NCBI RefSeq assembly: GCF_013032445.1
Contig: NZ_WQCA01000001.1
Location: forward strand, 186,001 to 250,000
Reading direction: 5' to 3'
Length of the DNA stretch: 64,000 nucleotides
Source of the DNA: Ruegeria arenilitoris
GTDB taxonomy: Bacteria > Pseudomonadota > Alphaproteobacteria > Rhodobacterales > Rhodobacteraceae
Below the pieces are notes generated by a model. The model was not told where the DNA came from, searched no databases, and worked only from the letters and a program-made list of their open reading frames with translations. Position numbers and translations under genes: made by a program. Shown here piece by piece: positions 46,129 to 56,515 of this stretch. The stretch's first letter is position 1. The number at the start of each line of letters is the position of its first letter.

Positions 46129-46482
46129 ATGCCACTGTATGAGCATGTAATGATCGCGCGTCAGGACCTGTCCAACGCGCAGGCAGAAAGCCTCGTCGAA
46201 CATTTCGGCACCGTTCTAGCTGACAACGGCGGCAACGTCGTCGAAAGCGAGTACTGGGGCGTCAAGACGATGGCCTACAAGATCAACAAAAACCGCAAAG
46301 GCCACTATGCCTTCCTGAAGACAGACGCCCCTGCTGGCGCCGTTCAGGAAATGGAGCGCCTGATGCGCCTGCACGAAGACGTCATGCGCGTTCTGACCAT
46401 CAAGGTCGACGAGCATGCCGAGGGCCCCTCGGTCCAGATGCAGAAGCGCGATGAGCGCGAAGGCCGCCGCGAGCGCCGCTGA
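46129..46482 (+). CDS. rpsF: 30S ribosomal protein S6
   Basis: 117 residues from the ATG at 46129, with AGGAG five bases upstream. Family segments are MPLYEHVMIARQDLS, YWGVKTMAYKINKNRKGHY and LRLHEDVMRVLTIKV. It binds S18 on the small-subunit platform. First gene of rpsF-rpsR-rplI. The frame is open upstream without protein character. Confidence 0.97.
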   Translation: MPLYEHVMIARQDLSNAQAESLVEHFGTVLADNGGNVVESEYWGVKTMAYKINKNRKGHYAFLKTDAPAGAVQEMERLMRLHEDVMRVLTIKVDEHAEGPSVQMQKRDEREGRRERR

Positions 46483-46509
46483 TCAACGCCTGACGAAAGG
46501 ACATAAACC

Positions 46510-46737
46510 ATGGCCGCAAAACCATTTTTCCGCCGCCGCAAGGTCTGCCCGTTCTCGGGTGAGAACGCGCCGAAAATCGACTATAAAGACACCCGTCTGC
46601 TGCAGCGCTACATCTCTGAGCGCGGCAAGATCGTACCCTCGCGCATCACCGCCGTTTCGGCGAAAAAGCAGCGTGAACTGGCCCGTGCTATCAAACGCGC
46701 CCGCTTCCTCGCCCTGCTGCCCTACGCCGTGAAGTAA
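46510..46737 (+). CDS. rpsR: 30S ribosomal protein S18
   Basis: 75 residues, with [29 protein letters not shown] and the basic C-terminal [11 protein letters not shown]. Partner of S6. 27 bp after rpsF with AAAGGA before the start. Confidence 0.98.
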   Translation: MAAKPFFRRRKVCPFSGENAPKIDYKDTRLLQRYISERGKIVPSRITAVSAKKQRELARAIKRARFLALLPYAVK

Positions 46738-46749
46738 GGAGAGACTGAC

Positions 46750-47370
46750 ATGCAAGTTATCCTGCTGGAACGCGTTGCGAAACTGGGTCAGATGGGCGAC
46801 GTCGTTGACGTCAAGCCCGGCTACGCCCGCAACTTCCTGCTGCCCCAAGGCAAAGCCCTGAGTGCATCGGACGCCAACATCGCGTCGTTCGAAGCCCAGA
46901 AAGCGCAGCTTGAGGCCCGCAACCTGGAAACCAAGAAAGAAGCTGAAGCACTGGCTGAAAAGCTGGACGGTCAGCAGTTCATCGTGATTCGCTCGGCATC
47001 GGATGCCGGTGCTCTGTACGGCTCGGTCACCCCGCGTGACGCCGCAGACGCTGCAACCGAAGCTGGTTTCACTGTCGACAAGAAACAGATCGCCCTGATC
47101 GCTCCGATCAAGGAACTGGGTCTGCACTCGCTGGCAGTCAAGCTGCACCCCGAGGTCGAAGTTGAGATCAAGATGAACGTCGCCCGTTCGGAAGAAGAAG
47201 CCGAACTGCAGGCGTCGGGCAAATCGATCCAGGAACTGGCCGCGGAAGAAGAAGCTGCTGCTGAATTCGAGATCGCCGAACTGTTCGACGACATCGGTTC
47301 CGCCGCTTCCGACGACGAAGACCTGGTTGCTGAAGAAGCTCCGGCTGAAGAAGACGAAGCCAAAGCCTGA
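46750..47370 (+). CDS. rplI: 50S ribosomal protein L9 with acidic tail
   Basis: 206 residues, longer than the usual about 150. The N-terminal RNA-binding domain ([34 protein letters not shown]) and the C-terminal domain (to about 150) are normal; an extra Glu/Asp/Ala-rich tail of about 50 residues follows. AAGGAG lies 8 bp before the ATG. Confidence 0.97.
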   Translation: MQVILLERVAKLGQMGDVVDVKPGYARNFLLPQGKALSASDANIASFEAQKAQLEARNLETKKEAEALAEKLDGQQFIVIRSASDAGALYGSVTPRDAADAATEAGFTVDKKQIALIAPIKELGLHSLAVKLHPEVEVEIKMNVARSEEEAELQASGKSIQELAAEEEAAAEFEIAELFDDIGSAASDDEDLVAEEAPAEEDEAKA

Positions 47371-47391
47371 CACGGCTGAAATAAGAATTGG

Positions 47392-47423
47392 AAGGGCTGC
47401 GCGTTTTGCGCGGCCTTTTTTTT
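47392..47423 (+). terminator. Terminator of the rpsF-rpsR-rplI operon
   Basis: An 11-bp stem with two G-U pairs (AAGGGCTGCGC with GCGCGGCCTTT), short loop and an eight-T run. Confidence 0.93.
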
Positions 47424-47522
47424 GCACACGCCCATCGGGCAAAATTCAGCCAGATGAAATACCTACTCTTGCGCAGCACGTCCCGTTTCATATCATCGTG
47501 CCCTGAATTTCGGAGTACACAG

Positions 47523-47999
47523 ATGACATCTTTCTTGCGCCGCAGCGTCTTAGCCGTATTGCTAACTGCCCCTTTCGCCGCCTGTGGCGGGCCAGACACG
47601 CCGACGCAGAACACGTTCGATCCCCCGCTCTACCCCAACGAAACACCCGAGCTGCGCGCATCAATCAACCACTGGGCGGACCACTATGAGGTCCCGCGAG
47701 AATTGGTGCACAAGCTTGCAATCCGCGAAAGCACACATCGTCCCTGGGCGGTAAACCGACCCTACTACGGCTTGCTGCAGATCCTGCCGGCGACAGCGCG
47801 CTCAATGGGCTATTCTGGAAATGCACAGGGTTTGCTGGATGCGGATACCAATCTTGAATATGCCGGCAAGTACCTGCGCGGTGCGTGGTTGCTTTCGGAC
47901 GGCGATCAGAAACGGGCGATTTTTCTGTATGCCAAGGGGTATTACCCAGAGGCTAAAGCGAGAGGTATGTTGGTTGAAACAGGACTTGTGCCCCAGTGA
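47523..47999 (+). CDS. Lytic transglycosylase lipoprotein (SLT domain)
   Basis: 158 residues from the ATG at 47523. The lipobox FAAC ends at Cys21, so it is a lipoprotein. The SLT domain has the catalytic Glu69 in LAIRESTHRPWA and the substrate motif YYGLLQILPATARSMGY. It cuts peptidoglycan by non-hydrolytic cleavage. It is short, with little beyond the core domain. An upstream extension of the frame is unlikely to be coding because it would bury the lipobox. Confidence 0.9.
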   Translation: MTSFLRRSVLAVLLTAPFAACGGPDTPTQNTFDPPLYPNETPELRASINHWADHYEVPRELVHKLAIRESTHRPWAVNRPYYGLLQILPATARSMGYSGNAQGLLDADTNLEYAGKYLRGAWLLSDGDQKRAIFLYAKGYYPEAKARGMLVETGLVPQ

Positions 48000-48236
48000 C
48001 CCTCCGCGCAACTTCAGTTAAAAATATGGACATCCGACGCGAAATAGCGTCAAAATGGATCGTAGTTCGCCCTTTTGGGGCGGATTCGTAATATTCTGTT
48101 GCGCGAAGCACGCATTATGTTTGTTCGATATGAACTATTCCCTTGCGCCCGACGCGCCATTTGACGCAACGTATACTGGAGTAAAGACGGACTTGGCACT
48201 TTAGGGGATGAGGAGTGCCGAACAAAGGTTGGACAG

Positions 48237-48938
48237 GTGAAACTCATAGACTTGGCTGCGCTCGACCATCAAGAGAAGTCGACCGCTGACATTATTAACT
48301 CGGTCTGCGAGGAACTTGGCTTTGACTATGCGTCTTATGCCACCATGAATCCTGTGAAAGGTGACGTCCAAGGGTATGCAAATTACCCGGACGAGTGGAA
48401 GATTCACTACGGCAGCCACGGCTATCACCACTTTGATCCGACGATCTATCAGTCCGTTCTTAGCATCGCACCGGTCGATTGGAGCCGCTTTAATCACGAT
48501 GAGAAATTCAACGCCGTTTTCCGCGACGCCCATGACTTTGGGATAACCCCACGAGGTTTGACGGTGCCCGTTCGCGGCCCCTACGGAGAATGCGGGATAC
48601 TCAGCGTGACGCGCGACTGCTCGGACCATGAGTGGGAAAACCTGAAGAAACGTGTGATGGGCGATCTGCAGATGGCAGCCGTTCAGGCGCATGACACAGT
48701 CATGCAATCCGGCGTCCTTGCCAAAGCCCTGTACCTTCCAGCCCTTTCCACGCGAGAAAAAGAAATCCTGCAATGGGTGGCCGAAGGTAAGTCCCAACAG
48801 GATATCGGCGACATCCTGTCCATTTCTCATCGGACCGTAGAAGTTCACATGCGTTCGGGTCGCGAAAAACTGGGCGCATTGACCACCCCGCAGGCCATTG
48901 GCCGAGCCATTGGTTTGGGCCTAATTGCCCCTGGCTAG
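48237..48938 (+). CDS. LuxR-type autoinducer-responsive transcription factor
   Basis: 233 residues from a GTG start. The N-terminal autoinducer domain keeps the ligand-pocket residues Trp54, Tyr58, Asp67 and Trp82 (TraR Trp57, Tyr61, Asp70, Trp85) and Gly102. The C-terminal LuxR HTH (about 168-228) has Glu174, Leu178 and Gly184. It is therefore a true AHL receptor rather than an orphan lacking the pocket. The luxI-type gene follows 97 bp downstream in the same direction. Confidence 0.95.
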   Translation: MKLIDLAALDHQEKSTADIINSVCEELGFDYASYATMNPVKGDVQGYANYPDEWKIHYGSHGYHHFDPTIYQSVLSIAPVDWSRFNHDEKFNAVFRDAHDFGITPRGLTVPVRGPYGECGILSVTRDCSDHEWENLKKRVMGDLQMAAVQAHDTVMQSGVLAKALYLPALSTREKEILQWVAEGKSQQDIGDILSISHRTVEVHMRSGREKLGALTTPQAIGRAIGLGLIAPG

Positions 48939-48977
48939 GCAAAAAAATCAAAAAAATACGGGAAATCCCCAATAGTT

Positions 48978-49019
48978 TCTGGTCACAAATTGGTTAACTG
49001 TTGAAACACGGTAACCAGA
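48978..49019 (+). promoter_or_regulatory. Nested dyad upstream of the luxI gene (candidate lux box)
   Basis: TCTGGT at 48978 and ACCAGA at 49014 form an outer pair; GGTTA at 48992 and TAACC at 49012 form an inner pair 15 nt apart. The element ends 16 bp before the chosen luxI start. The arms do not closely match the classical lux box, so a LuxR-type site is only plausible. Confidence 0.4.
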
Positions 49020-49035
49020 CTGTAGGGGGATGGAA

Positions 49036-49884
49036 ATGATCATCGTCATTGATGGTATCAACCAACACAAATTCAAAGACGTCTTGGACGAAATGTTCAA
49101 ATTGCGGGCCCGCGTATTCGGGGACCGCTTGGGCTGGGAGGTCAACATCGTAGACGGTCGCGAACGCGACATGTTCGATGACCTTAATCCTGCACACGTG
49201 GTCAGCATCAACGACGAGGGGGACGTTGTTGGATGTATGCGCCTGTTGCAGACCACAGGACCGCACATGTTGGCGGACGTGTTCCATTCGATTCTGGACG
49301 GTGAACCGCCTCTGCGCAGCTCGCAGGTTTGGGAAGCGACACGGTTCTGTGTCGACACCAAGAAACTTGGTCGCGGGCGTGGCAAAAACTCAGTTTCTTA
49401 TGTCACCAGCGAAGTCATGATCGGCTCGTTCGAATACGCAAAGACCGCTGGTGTACTTGACTCAATCGCTGTGATCGATCCGGTTATGAACCGCGTTCTC
49501 CAGCGTTCGGGTAACGCACCCTATGACTATCTCGGAAACGCCAAACCTATGGGTAAGGTGGTCGCGATGGCCGCGATGATGGATTGCTCGGATGAGCGTA
49601 TCACGGGGATCCGTGACTATGCGGGCATCGAACATGATGTCTTTCTGACCGAGGAACAAGCGCTGGAGCTGTTTGCTCACAGCAAAACCCTACCCCCGGC
49701 GAATGTCGATCATCAGCCGCTGACCGAGCTTGAGAAGTACTTTGTCGAACAGATGCATTCGGCGAGAACGCAAGAAGAAGTCGACGCTATCCTGAAATTG
49801 ATCGAGGCGCTATCGGACCGCTTCACGCCAGAGCAGAAGACAGCTCTGCTAAGTACCCCCCGTGCTTTTGCTCATGAGGCCTGA
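49036..49884 (+). CDS. Acyl-homoserine-lactone synthase (LuxI family)
   Basis: 282 residues. It joins an acyl group from ACP to the homoserine part of SAM. The invariant LuxI residues are all visible: Arg24, Phe28, Trp34, Glu43, Asp45, Asp48, Arg69, Glu100 and Arg103. The enzyme is about 60-70 residues longer than typical LuxI; the extra C-terminal part (after about 215) is helical and charged. The start at 49036 was chosen over 49030 because the GGGGG ribosome site lies six bases before it and directly touches the earlier ATG. Confidence 0.95.
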   Translation: MIIVIDGINQHKFKDVLDEMFKLRARVFGDRLGWEVNIVDGRERDMFDDLNPAHVVSINDEGDVVGCMRLLQTTGPHMLADVFHSILDGEPPLRSSQVWEATRFCVDTKKLGRGRGKNSVSYVTSEVMIGSFEYAKTAGVLDSIAVIDPVMNRVLQRSGNAPYDYLGNAKPMGKVVAMAAMMDCSDERITGIRDYAGIEHDVFLTEEQALELFAHSKTLPPANVDHQPLTELEKYFVEQMHSARTQEEVDAILKLIEALSDRFTPEQKTALLSTPRAFAHEA

Positions 49885-49916
49885 CCCCCTCACCTCATAG
49901 TACAAAAGCCACCCAT

Positions 49917-49954
49917 CGGAGCCGTCTGATTAACAGACGGCTCCGCTTTTTTTT
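49917..49954 (+). terminator. Terminator after the luxI gene
   Basis: A perfect 12-bp stem (CGGAGCCGTCTG with its complement), 5-nt loop, C plus eight T. Confidence 0.95.
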
Positions 49955-49981
49955 GCCCATTTGGGGATGGGCGGAAGAGGA

Positions 49982-51313
49982 TTACTCCTCTTCCAGTGCC
50001 TCAACGGCTTTCTGCAGGTCGTCTTTGCTGACTTCTTTGTCGGCAACCTGCGCCAGTTCGACGATGTAGTCGATGACCTTGTCTTCGAAGATCGGCGCAC
50101 GCAGCTGCTGTTGCATCTGAGCGTTCTGCTGCACAAACTCAAAGAACTGACGCTCTTGACCCGGGTACTGACGCGCCTGGTTCATGATCGCCTGGGTCAT
50201 CTCGGCATCAGAGACTTCAACCTCGGCCTTCTGCCCCAACTCGGCCAGCAGCAGGCCCAGACGCACGCGACGTTCAGCCAGCTTGTTGTGCTCGTCGGTG
50301 GGTTCGATCTCGGCGTGGTCGTGGCCTTCCACTTCCGGGTTCTCCTCGTGCCAAAGTTGGTGTGCAATCTGCTTGGCTTCGGCTTCAACCAGCGACGGCG
50401 GCAGGTCGAACGAAGTTTTCTCGTCCAACACGTCCAACAGACCACGCTTCATTACTGCGCGGGAGGCACCGGCATATTCGGCTTCCAGACGCTCGGCGAT
50501 CTGGGCCTTAAGGCCAGCCAGATCCTCGGCACCGAATTTAGTTGCCAGCTCATCGTTGATCTCGGCAGCGACGGGCTCTTTCACCTCTTTCACGGTGCAA
50601 GTGAAGACGGCGTCTTTACCGGCCAGATGCTCTGCGCCGTATTCCTCGGGGAACTTGACGTTGACGTCTTTTTCTTCCTCGGCTTTCACGCCAACCAGCT
50701 GCTCTTCGAAGCCGGGGATGAAGCTGTTGGAGCCTAGTACCAGCGGGTAGTCTTCGGCGGAACCACCTTCGAACTCTTCGCCATCCACTTTACCGACGAA
50801 GTCGATCACAACCTGATCGCCATCTTTCGCTTTGGAACCCTTGCGGCGAGCTTTAAAGTCCTGCGCCGTTTCGGCCAGGTTGTTCAGTGCTTCTTCAACG
50901 GCCGCGTCATCCGCTTTGACAACCAGCTTTTCCAGCTCGATCGACTTCAGATCAACTTCCGGAATTGCGGGCAGCGCCTCGTAGGACATCTCGACGTGGA
51001 CGTCGTCGCCTTCTTTCCAGTCTTCGTTGGTCATTTTGACCTGCGGCTGCAACGCTGGACGGTCACCGCTGTCTTCGAAGTGCTGGTTCATGGCGCCGTC
51101 GATGCTCTCCTGCATCGCTTCGCCCAGCAGGCGTTGGCCAAACTGCTTTTTCAGCAGTGCCATCGGCACCTTGCCTTTGCGGAAGCCCTTCATCTCGACT
51201 TCGGGCTGCGCTTCGGTCAGTTTTTCATTGACCTTGTCGTCCAGCTCGGCTGCGGTCACAACGATGTTGTAGCCGCGTTTCAGACCTTCGTTCAGCGTCT
51301 CGGTAACCTGCAT
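49982..51313 (-). CDS. tig: Trigger factor
   Basis: 443 residues from the ATG at 51313. The N-terminal ribosome-binding domain contains the signature GFRKGKVP; an FKBP-type prolyl isomerase domain lies at about 150-245 ([24 protein letters not shown]); the rest is the helical chaperone cradle. It catches nascent chains at the ribosome exit. Confidence 0.97.
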   Translation of the reverse strand: MQVTETLNEGLKRGYNIVVTAAELDDKVNEKLTEAQPEVEMKGFRKGKVPMALLKKQFGQRLLGEAMQESIDGAMNQHFEDSGDRPALQPQVKMTNEDWKEGDDVHVEMSYEALPAIPEVDLKSIELEKLVVKADDAAVEEALNNLAETAQDFKARRKGSKAKDGDQVVIDFVGKVDGEEFEGGSAEDYPLVLGSNSFIPGFEEQLVGVKAEEEKDVNVKFPEEYGAEHLAGKDAVFTCTVKEVKEPVAAEINDELATKFGAEDLAGLKAQIAERLEAEYAGASRAVMKRGLLDVLDEKTSFDLPPSLVEAEAKQIAHQLWHEENPEVEGHDHAEIEPTDEHNKLAERRVRLGLLLAELGQKAEVEVSDAEMTQAIMNQARQYPGQERQFFEFVQQNAQMQQQLRAPIFEDKVIDYIVELAQVADKEVSKDDLQKAVEALEEE

Positions 51314-51451
51314 TATGGTAGTCCCCATAGGATTCGGGGCGCGCAAAACGGCGCGCCGGGCAAATTTGACGCCTTCTATTTGCCCAGCAGCCCACGCGCA
51401 AGGGGGCAAAGCCCGGATCGGTCTTGTTTTGCCGCTGATTTGAACAAAAAA

Positions 51452-51473
51452 CGCCCCGGAAAGAACCGGGGCG
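51452..51473 (-). terminator. Terminator of the porin gene
   Basis: An 8-bp stem (CGCCCCGG with CCGGGGCG) and 6-nt loop, with TTTTTTGTTC on the minus strand. Confidence 0.9.
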
Positions 51474-51495
51474 CTTATTCATCAGGTGGGCCGGA

Positions 51496-52620
51496 TCAGA
51501 ACTTCCAGAGAGCGCCCAAAACCCACGCTTCGTTTTTGTCGAAATTGACCGTGTCGTCGAAATCGTGGTTGCGGTATTTCAGGTAAGCATCGGTGTTGAT
51601 GCTGTCGATCCGCTGAACCACTGCAATACCCCAGGATTTAGTGCTAGACCCTTGGTTTTCGAAATCCGAGCCGTCAAAGTAATCGATACCGACGCCGGTT
51701 TTACCCCAGGACACCCAGTCACCTTCGTAGGCCAGCTTGGTGTACCAGTAATCCGGATCGCTGGCCCCTGTGGACGTGTCGTCACGCGTACCCAAGGCAG
51801 CTGTAAAACTGAAACCGCTGGGCAGCAGAACCGACGCGGAGCCGATCGTGTCCTTGCGCTCTCCTGAGGTGTCGTCGAAATCGCGCACTGCATATGCAAC
51901 GCTTGCCGCGAACTCTACCCCATTGGCGAATGTGTTGCCGTAGTTGAGAGCGATATCGTAGTAATCATCGTCGTCGCTGCTGGACAGGATGTTCTGACCA
52001 TAGGCAATGGCAGCCGAGAACCCGTTGAAATCGGGGGTGTCATAGCGGACGCGCCCGCGACGTGCGCCGTCGAAGTTGCTGGACGAGTCGCCCACGGTGA
52101 TGTCGCTCAGGACACCATCAGCCCCGCGATAAAAGAAAGCACCGTTTTCATCGTTAGTGAAAGAGTACAGAGCTGTTCCAACGTAGGACAAATCTACCTC
52201 GGCGGCCCCGTCCGAGGCCATGCTACCCTGACCGGCCGAGAATTTACCGTATCCACCCTTCAGCGAGAAATCGACGTGCCGGATGTCTTCACGGCTCCAA
52301 CCGTTGGTATTGGTGCCATCCTGGTTGGCCGTTCCGGTGCTCGGCAGACCCAACCCGGTTTCAAATCGGAACATGAACTCGTTGCTTCCATAGGGCTGCA
52401 TCAACCGCAAGCCGACGCGGCTGTTAGACAGGTCGTTGTCCAGCAAACGGGTCTCTGTTTCTTCGCCGTCGTCAACCGACACGACCACCGGATCGAGTTG
52501 GCCGTACAGCAGCACATATCCACCACTGTTGTTTTCGTATTTCAATTCAGCCGCGGCAGGAATTGCCGTTGTCGCAGCCAGCACGGCAGCTATTGAGGAC
52601 AGTTTTAGTTTCTGCGTCAT
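51496..52620 (-). CDS. Outer-membrane porin (Gram-negative porin_4 type)
   Basis: 374 residues: signal peptide (to about TTAIPAAA), then alternating beta strands with the porin start YVLLYGQLDPVVV, loop acid residues, and the terminal phenylalanine typical of BAM substrates. It forms a general diffusion channel, probably a trimer. The ATG at 52620 has AAGGTG upstream and was preferred over a GTG three codons earlier. The 303-bp AT-richer region upstream (52621-52923) holds its promoter; no specific operator was found there. Confidence 0.93.
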   Translation of the reverse strand: MTQKLKLSSIAAVLAATTAIPAAAELKYENNSGGYVLLYGQLDPVVVSVDDGEETETRLLDNDLSNSRVGLRLMQPYGSNEFMFRFETGLGLPSTGTANQDGTNTNGWSREDIRHVDFSLKGGYGKFSAGQGSMASDGAAEVDLSYVGTALYSFTNDENGAFFYRGADGVLSDITVGDSSSNFDGARRGRVRYDTPDFNGFSAAIAYGQNILSSSDDDDYYDIALNYGNTFANGVEFAASVAYAVRDFDDTSGERKDTIGSASVLLPSGFSFTAALGTRDDTSTGASDPDYWYTKLAYEGDWVSWGKTGVGIDYFDGSDFENQGSSTKSWGIAVVQRIDSINTDAYLKYRNHDFDDTVNFDKNEAWVLGALWKF

Positions 52621-52923
52621 TTCATTCACCTTGAAAATTCCGGCTCCCGATGCCCTTCATCGCGCAGTTTTTACTTACGTACCAGCGGCCAGCAGCGATA
52701 CTTTTACAGTATTGCACGCCTGCCACTCAGATAACGAAATCCGGATTTAATTCCCATTACATTCAAAATGTTAACTGCGACAACGCCGCAGCCGGAGACC
52801 CTCTCCAAGAGAATTTTGACGTTCGACCATGCGTCTGGCAAACACTCGCTTTGACCATGCCGCAACCCCATCGGCCAATTGCCGCCGAAGGCAGGGTGCA
52901 TCGGCTAAATATCGCTCACGAAA

Positions 52924-54474
52924 TCAAATATTCAGTTCTTTAAAAACCTTAGGCAGCTGCTCGGGCAGGTCTTCCGCGATTAACCCCGGACCAAATGTAC
53001 GCGCGCATTCCACATGCAGCCAGGCCCCCGTTTCCGCCGCCTGCTTCGGGTCGAACCCGCGCGCCAGTAGACCGGTGATGAACCCCGCCAGCACATCGCC
53101 AGAACCTGCAGTCGCCAACCACGGAGCTGCGCGTTCATAAAACGCCGCGCTGATTGAACAACGCCCATTCGGCGCGGCGATCACAGTGTCCGGCCCTTTG
53201 AACAGCACCACGCACCCTGCCCGTTTTGCGGCCTCACGGGTCGCATCCACCTTGGAATAGGCCGGGCCTTTGGTTGGTGTTTCCGCCAGCTTCTCGGCAA
53301 TATCCGGGAACAGTCGCGAGAACTCTCCGCCATGAGGCGTCAGAACGCAGTTTTCGTGGAGTTGAGAGAATAAAGCTGCCGGATCATCCGCAAACGCTGT
53401 CAGCGCGTCGGCGTCCAGAACCGTCGCACGTTTGGCCTTTAAGGCAGCCGGCACCAACTCCTGCGCACGCTCTATGCCCAACCCTGGACCGAGACACAGA
53501 GCATTCAACCGCTCATCCTTCAGCACGTCGGTCAGGCCTTCTGCCCCCTCAACCCGCTGCAACATGATCGCGGTCACCTGCGCCGTAACCTCCATCTGAG
53601 CCGCCGGAGGCACCGCCAAAGTCACCAATCCCGCCCCTATGCGCAAAGCCCCGCGCGCCGCCAGCCTCGCGGCCCCGGTTTTGGCCGGGCCGCCGGAAAA
53701 GATCAGGGCGTGGCCGTGTGAATACTTGTGAGTCTGAGGTAGTTTTCGGAATCGTTTTGGCACGCCCTCAACCAAACCTAAGATCGCGCCGTCTGCCTTC
53801 TCATTCCAAACTTCGTTTATTCCAATTGACTTGACGACCAGCCGACCCGATTGATTTGGTCCGCGGTCTAAATAATGACCCCGCTTAGCCCGGTGAAACG
53901 CAACCGTCAGGTCAGCGACCGCGAACACACCAAGCGACTTGCCACTATCTGAACAAAGCCCAGACGGAGCATCGATGGCGGCAACTTTGATCCCCTTTGC
54001 TTCAATTAGGGCATCAAACCACTGCAAAGCTTGCGCAAGCTCTCCTTCAATGCGGCGGGCCAGCCCGGTTCCAAAAATAGCGTCAATGAATAGGTCCGGT
54101 TCTACAGTTTTTGAAAGCGAACCTTCGCTTCGAAGATCGTCGACTGCACCCAACTCGCACCAGCGCTCATAGTTCGTACGCGCATCGACCGGCAGCTTCT
54201 CGGGGTCGCCATACAGAAGAACTTCCACCACCCAGCCCTGCTCGCGCAACAGCCGCGCGACAACAAATCCGTCGCCGCCATTGTTCCCCGGCCCGCACAA
54301 AACCACTGCCCGACCAGAGTATTTTACCAGTTCCGGCCACTCTTCAAAAATCGCCTCGACAACACCTCGTCCAGCCCGCTCCATCAACTCCAGTCCGGTT
54401 ACTTCACCAGACTCAATCGCGGCCTGTTCGATGGCCCGCATTTGCGCGGCTGTCAGTAATTCAGTCATCATCAA
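52924..54474 (-). CDS. Bifunctional NAD(P)H-hydrate epimerase / dehydratase
   Basis: 516 residues with both halves of the NAD(P)HX repair system: an N-terminal YjeF_N epimerase domain (about 1-215, with LCGPGNNGGDGFVVARLL) and a C-terminal ribokinase-like dehydratase domain (KYSHGHALIFSGG, LTPHGGEFSRLF, and the GSGD anion-hole motif in ATAGSGDVLAGFITG). It restores hydrated NAD(P)H. Three Met codons start the frame; any could be used. Equivalent to nnrE plus nnrD. Confidence 0.95.
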   Translation of the reverse strand: MMMTELLTAAQMRAIEQAAIESGEVTGLELMERAGRGVVEAIFEEWPELVKYSGRAVVLCGPGNNGGDGFVVARLLREQGWVVEVLLYGDPEKLPVDARTNYERWCELGAVDDLRSEGSLSKTVEPDLFIDAIFGTGLARRIEGELAQALQWFDALIEAKGIKVAAIDAPSGLCSDSGKSLGVFAVADLTVAFHRAKRGHYLDRGPNQSGRLVVKSIGINEVWNEKADGAILGLVEGVPKRFRKLPQTHKYSHGHALIFSGGPAKTGAARLAARGALRIGAGLVTLAVPPAAQMEVTAQVTAIMLQRVEGAEGLTDVLKDERLNALCLGPGLGIERAQELVPAALKAKRATVLDADALTAFADDPAALFSQLHENCVLTPHGGEFSRLFPDIAEKLAETPTKGPAYSKVDATREAAKRAGCVVLFKGPDTVIAAPNGRCSISAAFYERAAPWLATAGSGDVLAGFITGLLARGFDPKQAAETGAWLHVECARTFGPGLIAEDLPEQLPKVFKELNI

Positions 54475-54496
54475 TCCCTCGGCGATTCAATTCTGA

Positions 54497-54976
<480 letters not shown>

Positions 54977-55006
54977 TCGAACACTCCAAGTAGAGGAATA
55001 GAGAGT

Positions 55007-56413
55007 ATGAGCAAGGACGCAGTTCTTCAGCTGATCAAGGACGAAGGCGCCGAATACGTCGATGTTCGTTTCACCGACCCGCGCGGCAAGCTGCAGCACG
55101 TCACCTTGATGGCCGACCAAGTTGACGAAGACTTCCTGGAAGAAGGCTTCATGTTCGACGGTTCGTCCATCGCGGGCTGGAAGTCGATCGAAGCATCCGA
55201 CATGAAGCTGGTCGTCGACACCGAAAGCGCATATGTCGACCCGTTCTACGCAGAGAAAACCATCTGTGTGCACTGCTCGGTTGTTGAGCCCGACACCGGC
55301 GAAGCCTATGAGCGTGACCCGCGCGGCACCGCTCAGAAAGCCGAAGCTTATCTGAAAGCATCGGGTATTGGCGACGTTGCCTACATGGGCCCCGAGGCCG
55401 AATTTTTCCTGTTCGACGACGTCCGTTTCTCGAACAGCATCAACAAAGTATCCTACGAAGTTGATGCAACCGATGCGTCGTGGAACACCGACACCGAATA
55501 CGAGATGGGCAACATGGGCCACCGTCCGGGCGTCAAGGGCGGCTACTTCCCAGTCAACCCGATCGACGAAGCGCAAGACCTGCGTTCGGAAATGCTGTCG
55601 ACTATGAAGCGTCTGGGCATGAAAGTGGACAAGCACCACCACGAGGTTGCGTCCTGTCAGCACGAGCTGGGCCTGATCTTCGACAGCCTGACCAAACAGG
55701 CCGATGAGCTGCAGAAGTACAAGTACGTCATCCACAACGTCGCGCACGCCTACGGCAAATCGGCCACCTTCATGCCGAAGCCGATCGCAGGTGACAACGG
55801 CACCGGTATGCACGTGAACATGTCGATCTGGAAAGACGGCAAGCCTCTGTTCGCTGGCGACAAATACGCCGATCTTTCGGACGAAGCGCTGTACTTCATC
55901 GGTGGTATCCTGAAGCACGCCAAGACCCTGAACGCCTTCACCAACCCGTCGACCAACAGCTACAAGCGTCTGATCCCGGGCTTCGAAGCACCTGTTCTGC
56001 GCGCCTATTCGGCCCGCAACCGTTCGGGTTGTGTCCGTATTCCGTGGACCGAAAGCCCCAAAGCCAAGCGCGTCGAAGCTCGCTTCCCCGATCCGGCCGC
56101 TAACCCATACCTGGCGTTTGCAGCCCTGCTGATGGCCGGCCTGGACGGCATCAAGAACAAGATCGATCCGGGCGAAGCCATGGACAAGAACCTGTACGAT
56201 CTGCCTGCCGAAGAACTGGCCGACATCCCGACTGTCTGTGGCAGCCTGCGTGAAGCTCTGGAAGCTTTGGCATCCGATCACGACTTCCTGCTGCAGGGCG
56301 ACGTGTTCACCAAAGACCAGATCGATGGCTACATCGCACTGAAGATGGAAGAGGTAGAAACCTACGAGCACACCCCGCACCCGGTAGAATACGGCATGTA
56401 CTACAGCTGCTAA
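55007..56413 (+). CDS. glnA: Glutamine synthetase type I
   Basis: 468 residues. It assimilates ammonia onto glutamate with ATP. Signature segments are [10 protein letters not shown], the ATP-site [12 protein letters not shown], and Tyr397 in KNLYDLP, the adenylylation site, so activity should be under GlnE control. Preceded by AGAGGAATAGAG in the glnBA operon. Confidence 0.98.
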   Translation: MSKDAVLQLIKDEGAEYVDVRFTDPRGKLQHVTLMADQVDEDFLEEGFMFDGSSIAGWKSIEASDMKLVVDTESAYVDPFYAEKTICVHCSVVEPDTGEAYERDPRGTAQKAEAYLKASGIGDVAYMGPEAEFFLFDDVRFSNSINKVSYEVDATDASWNTDTEYEMGNMGHRPGVKGGYFPVNPIDEAQDLRSEMLSTMKRLGMKVDKHHHEVASCQHELGLIFDSLTKQADELQKYKYVIHNVAHAYGKSATFMPKPIAGDNGTGMHVNMSIWKDGKPLFAGDKYADLSDEALYFIGGILKHAKTLNAFTNPSTNSYKRLIPGFEAPVLRAYSARNRSGCVRIPWTESPKAKRVEARFPDPAANPYLAFAALLMAGLDGIKNKIDPGEAMDKNLYDLPAEELADIPTVCGSLREALEALASDHDFLLQGDVFTKDQIDGYIALKMEEVETYEHTPHPVEYGMYYSC

Positions 56414-56436
56414 TCCGGATTTGGGTTTACATCTGC

Positions 56437-56460
56437 AAGGGCGTCCAATCGGGCGCCCTT
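56437..56460 (+). terminator. Probable terminator of glnBA
   Basis: A 7-bp stem (AAGGGCG with CGCCCTT) with a 10-nt loop, followed by GTTTCGTTTG. The tail is weak. Confidence 0.6.
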
Positions 56461-56515
56461 GTTTCGTTTGCCTCGTTCTTTCAAACTTGCGGTTACCCCG
56501 GTCAGGAGAGAACAC

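Noticed and set aside
48901..49035. CtrA half-site (TTAAC) upstream of the luxI gene
   Set aside because: No second TTAA at the required 7-bp distance.
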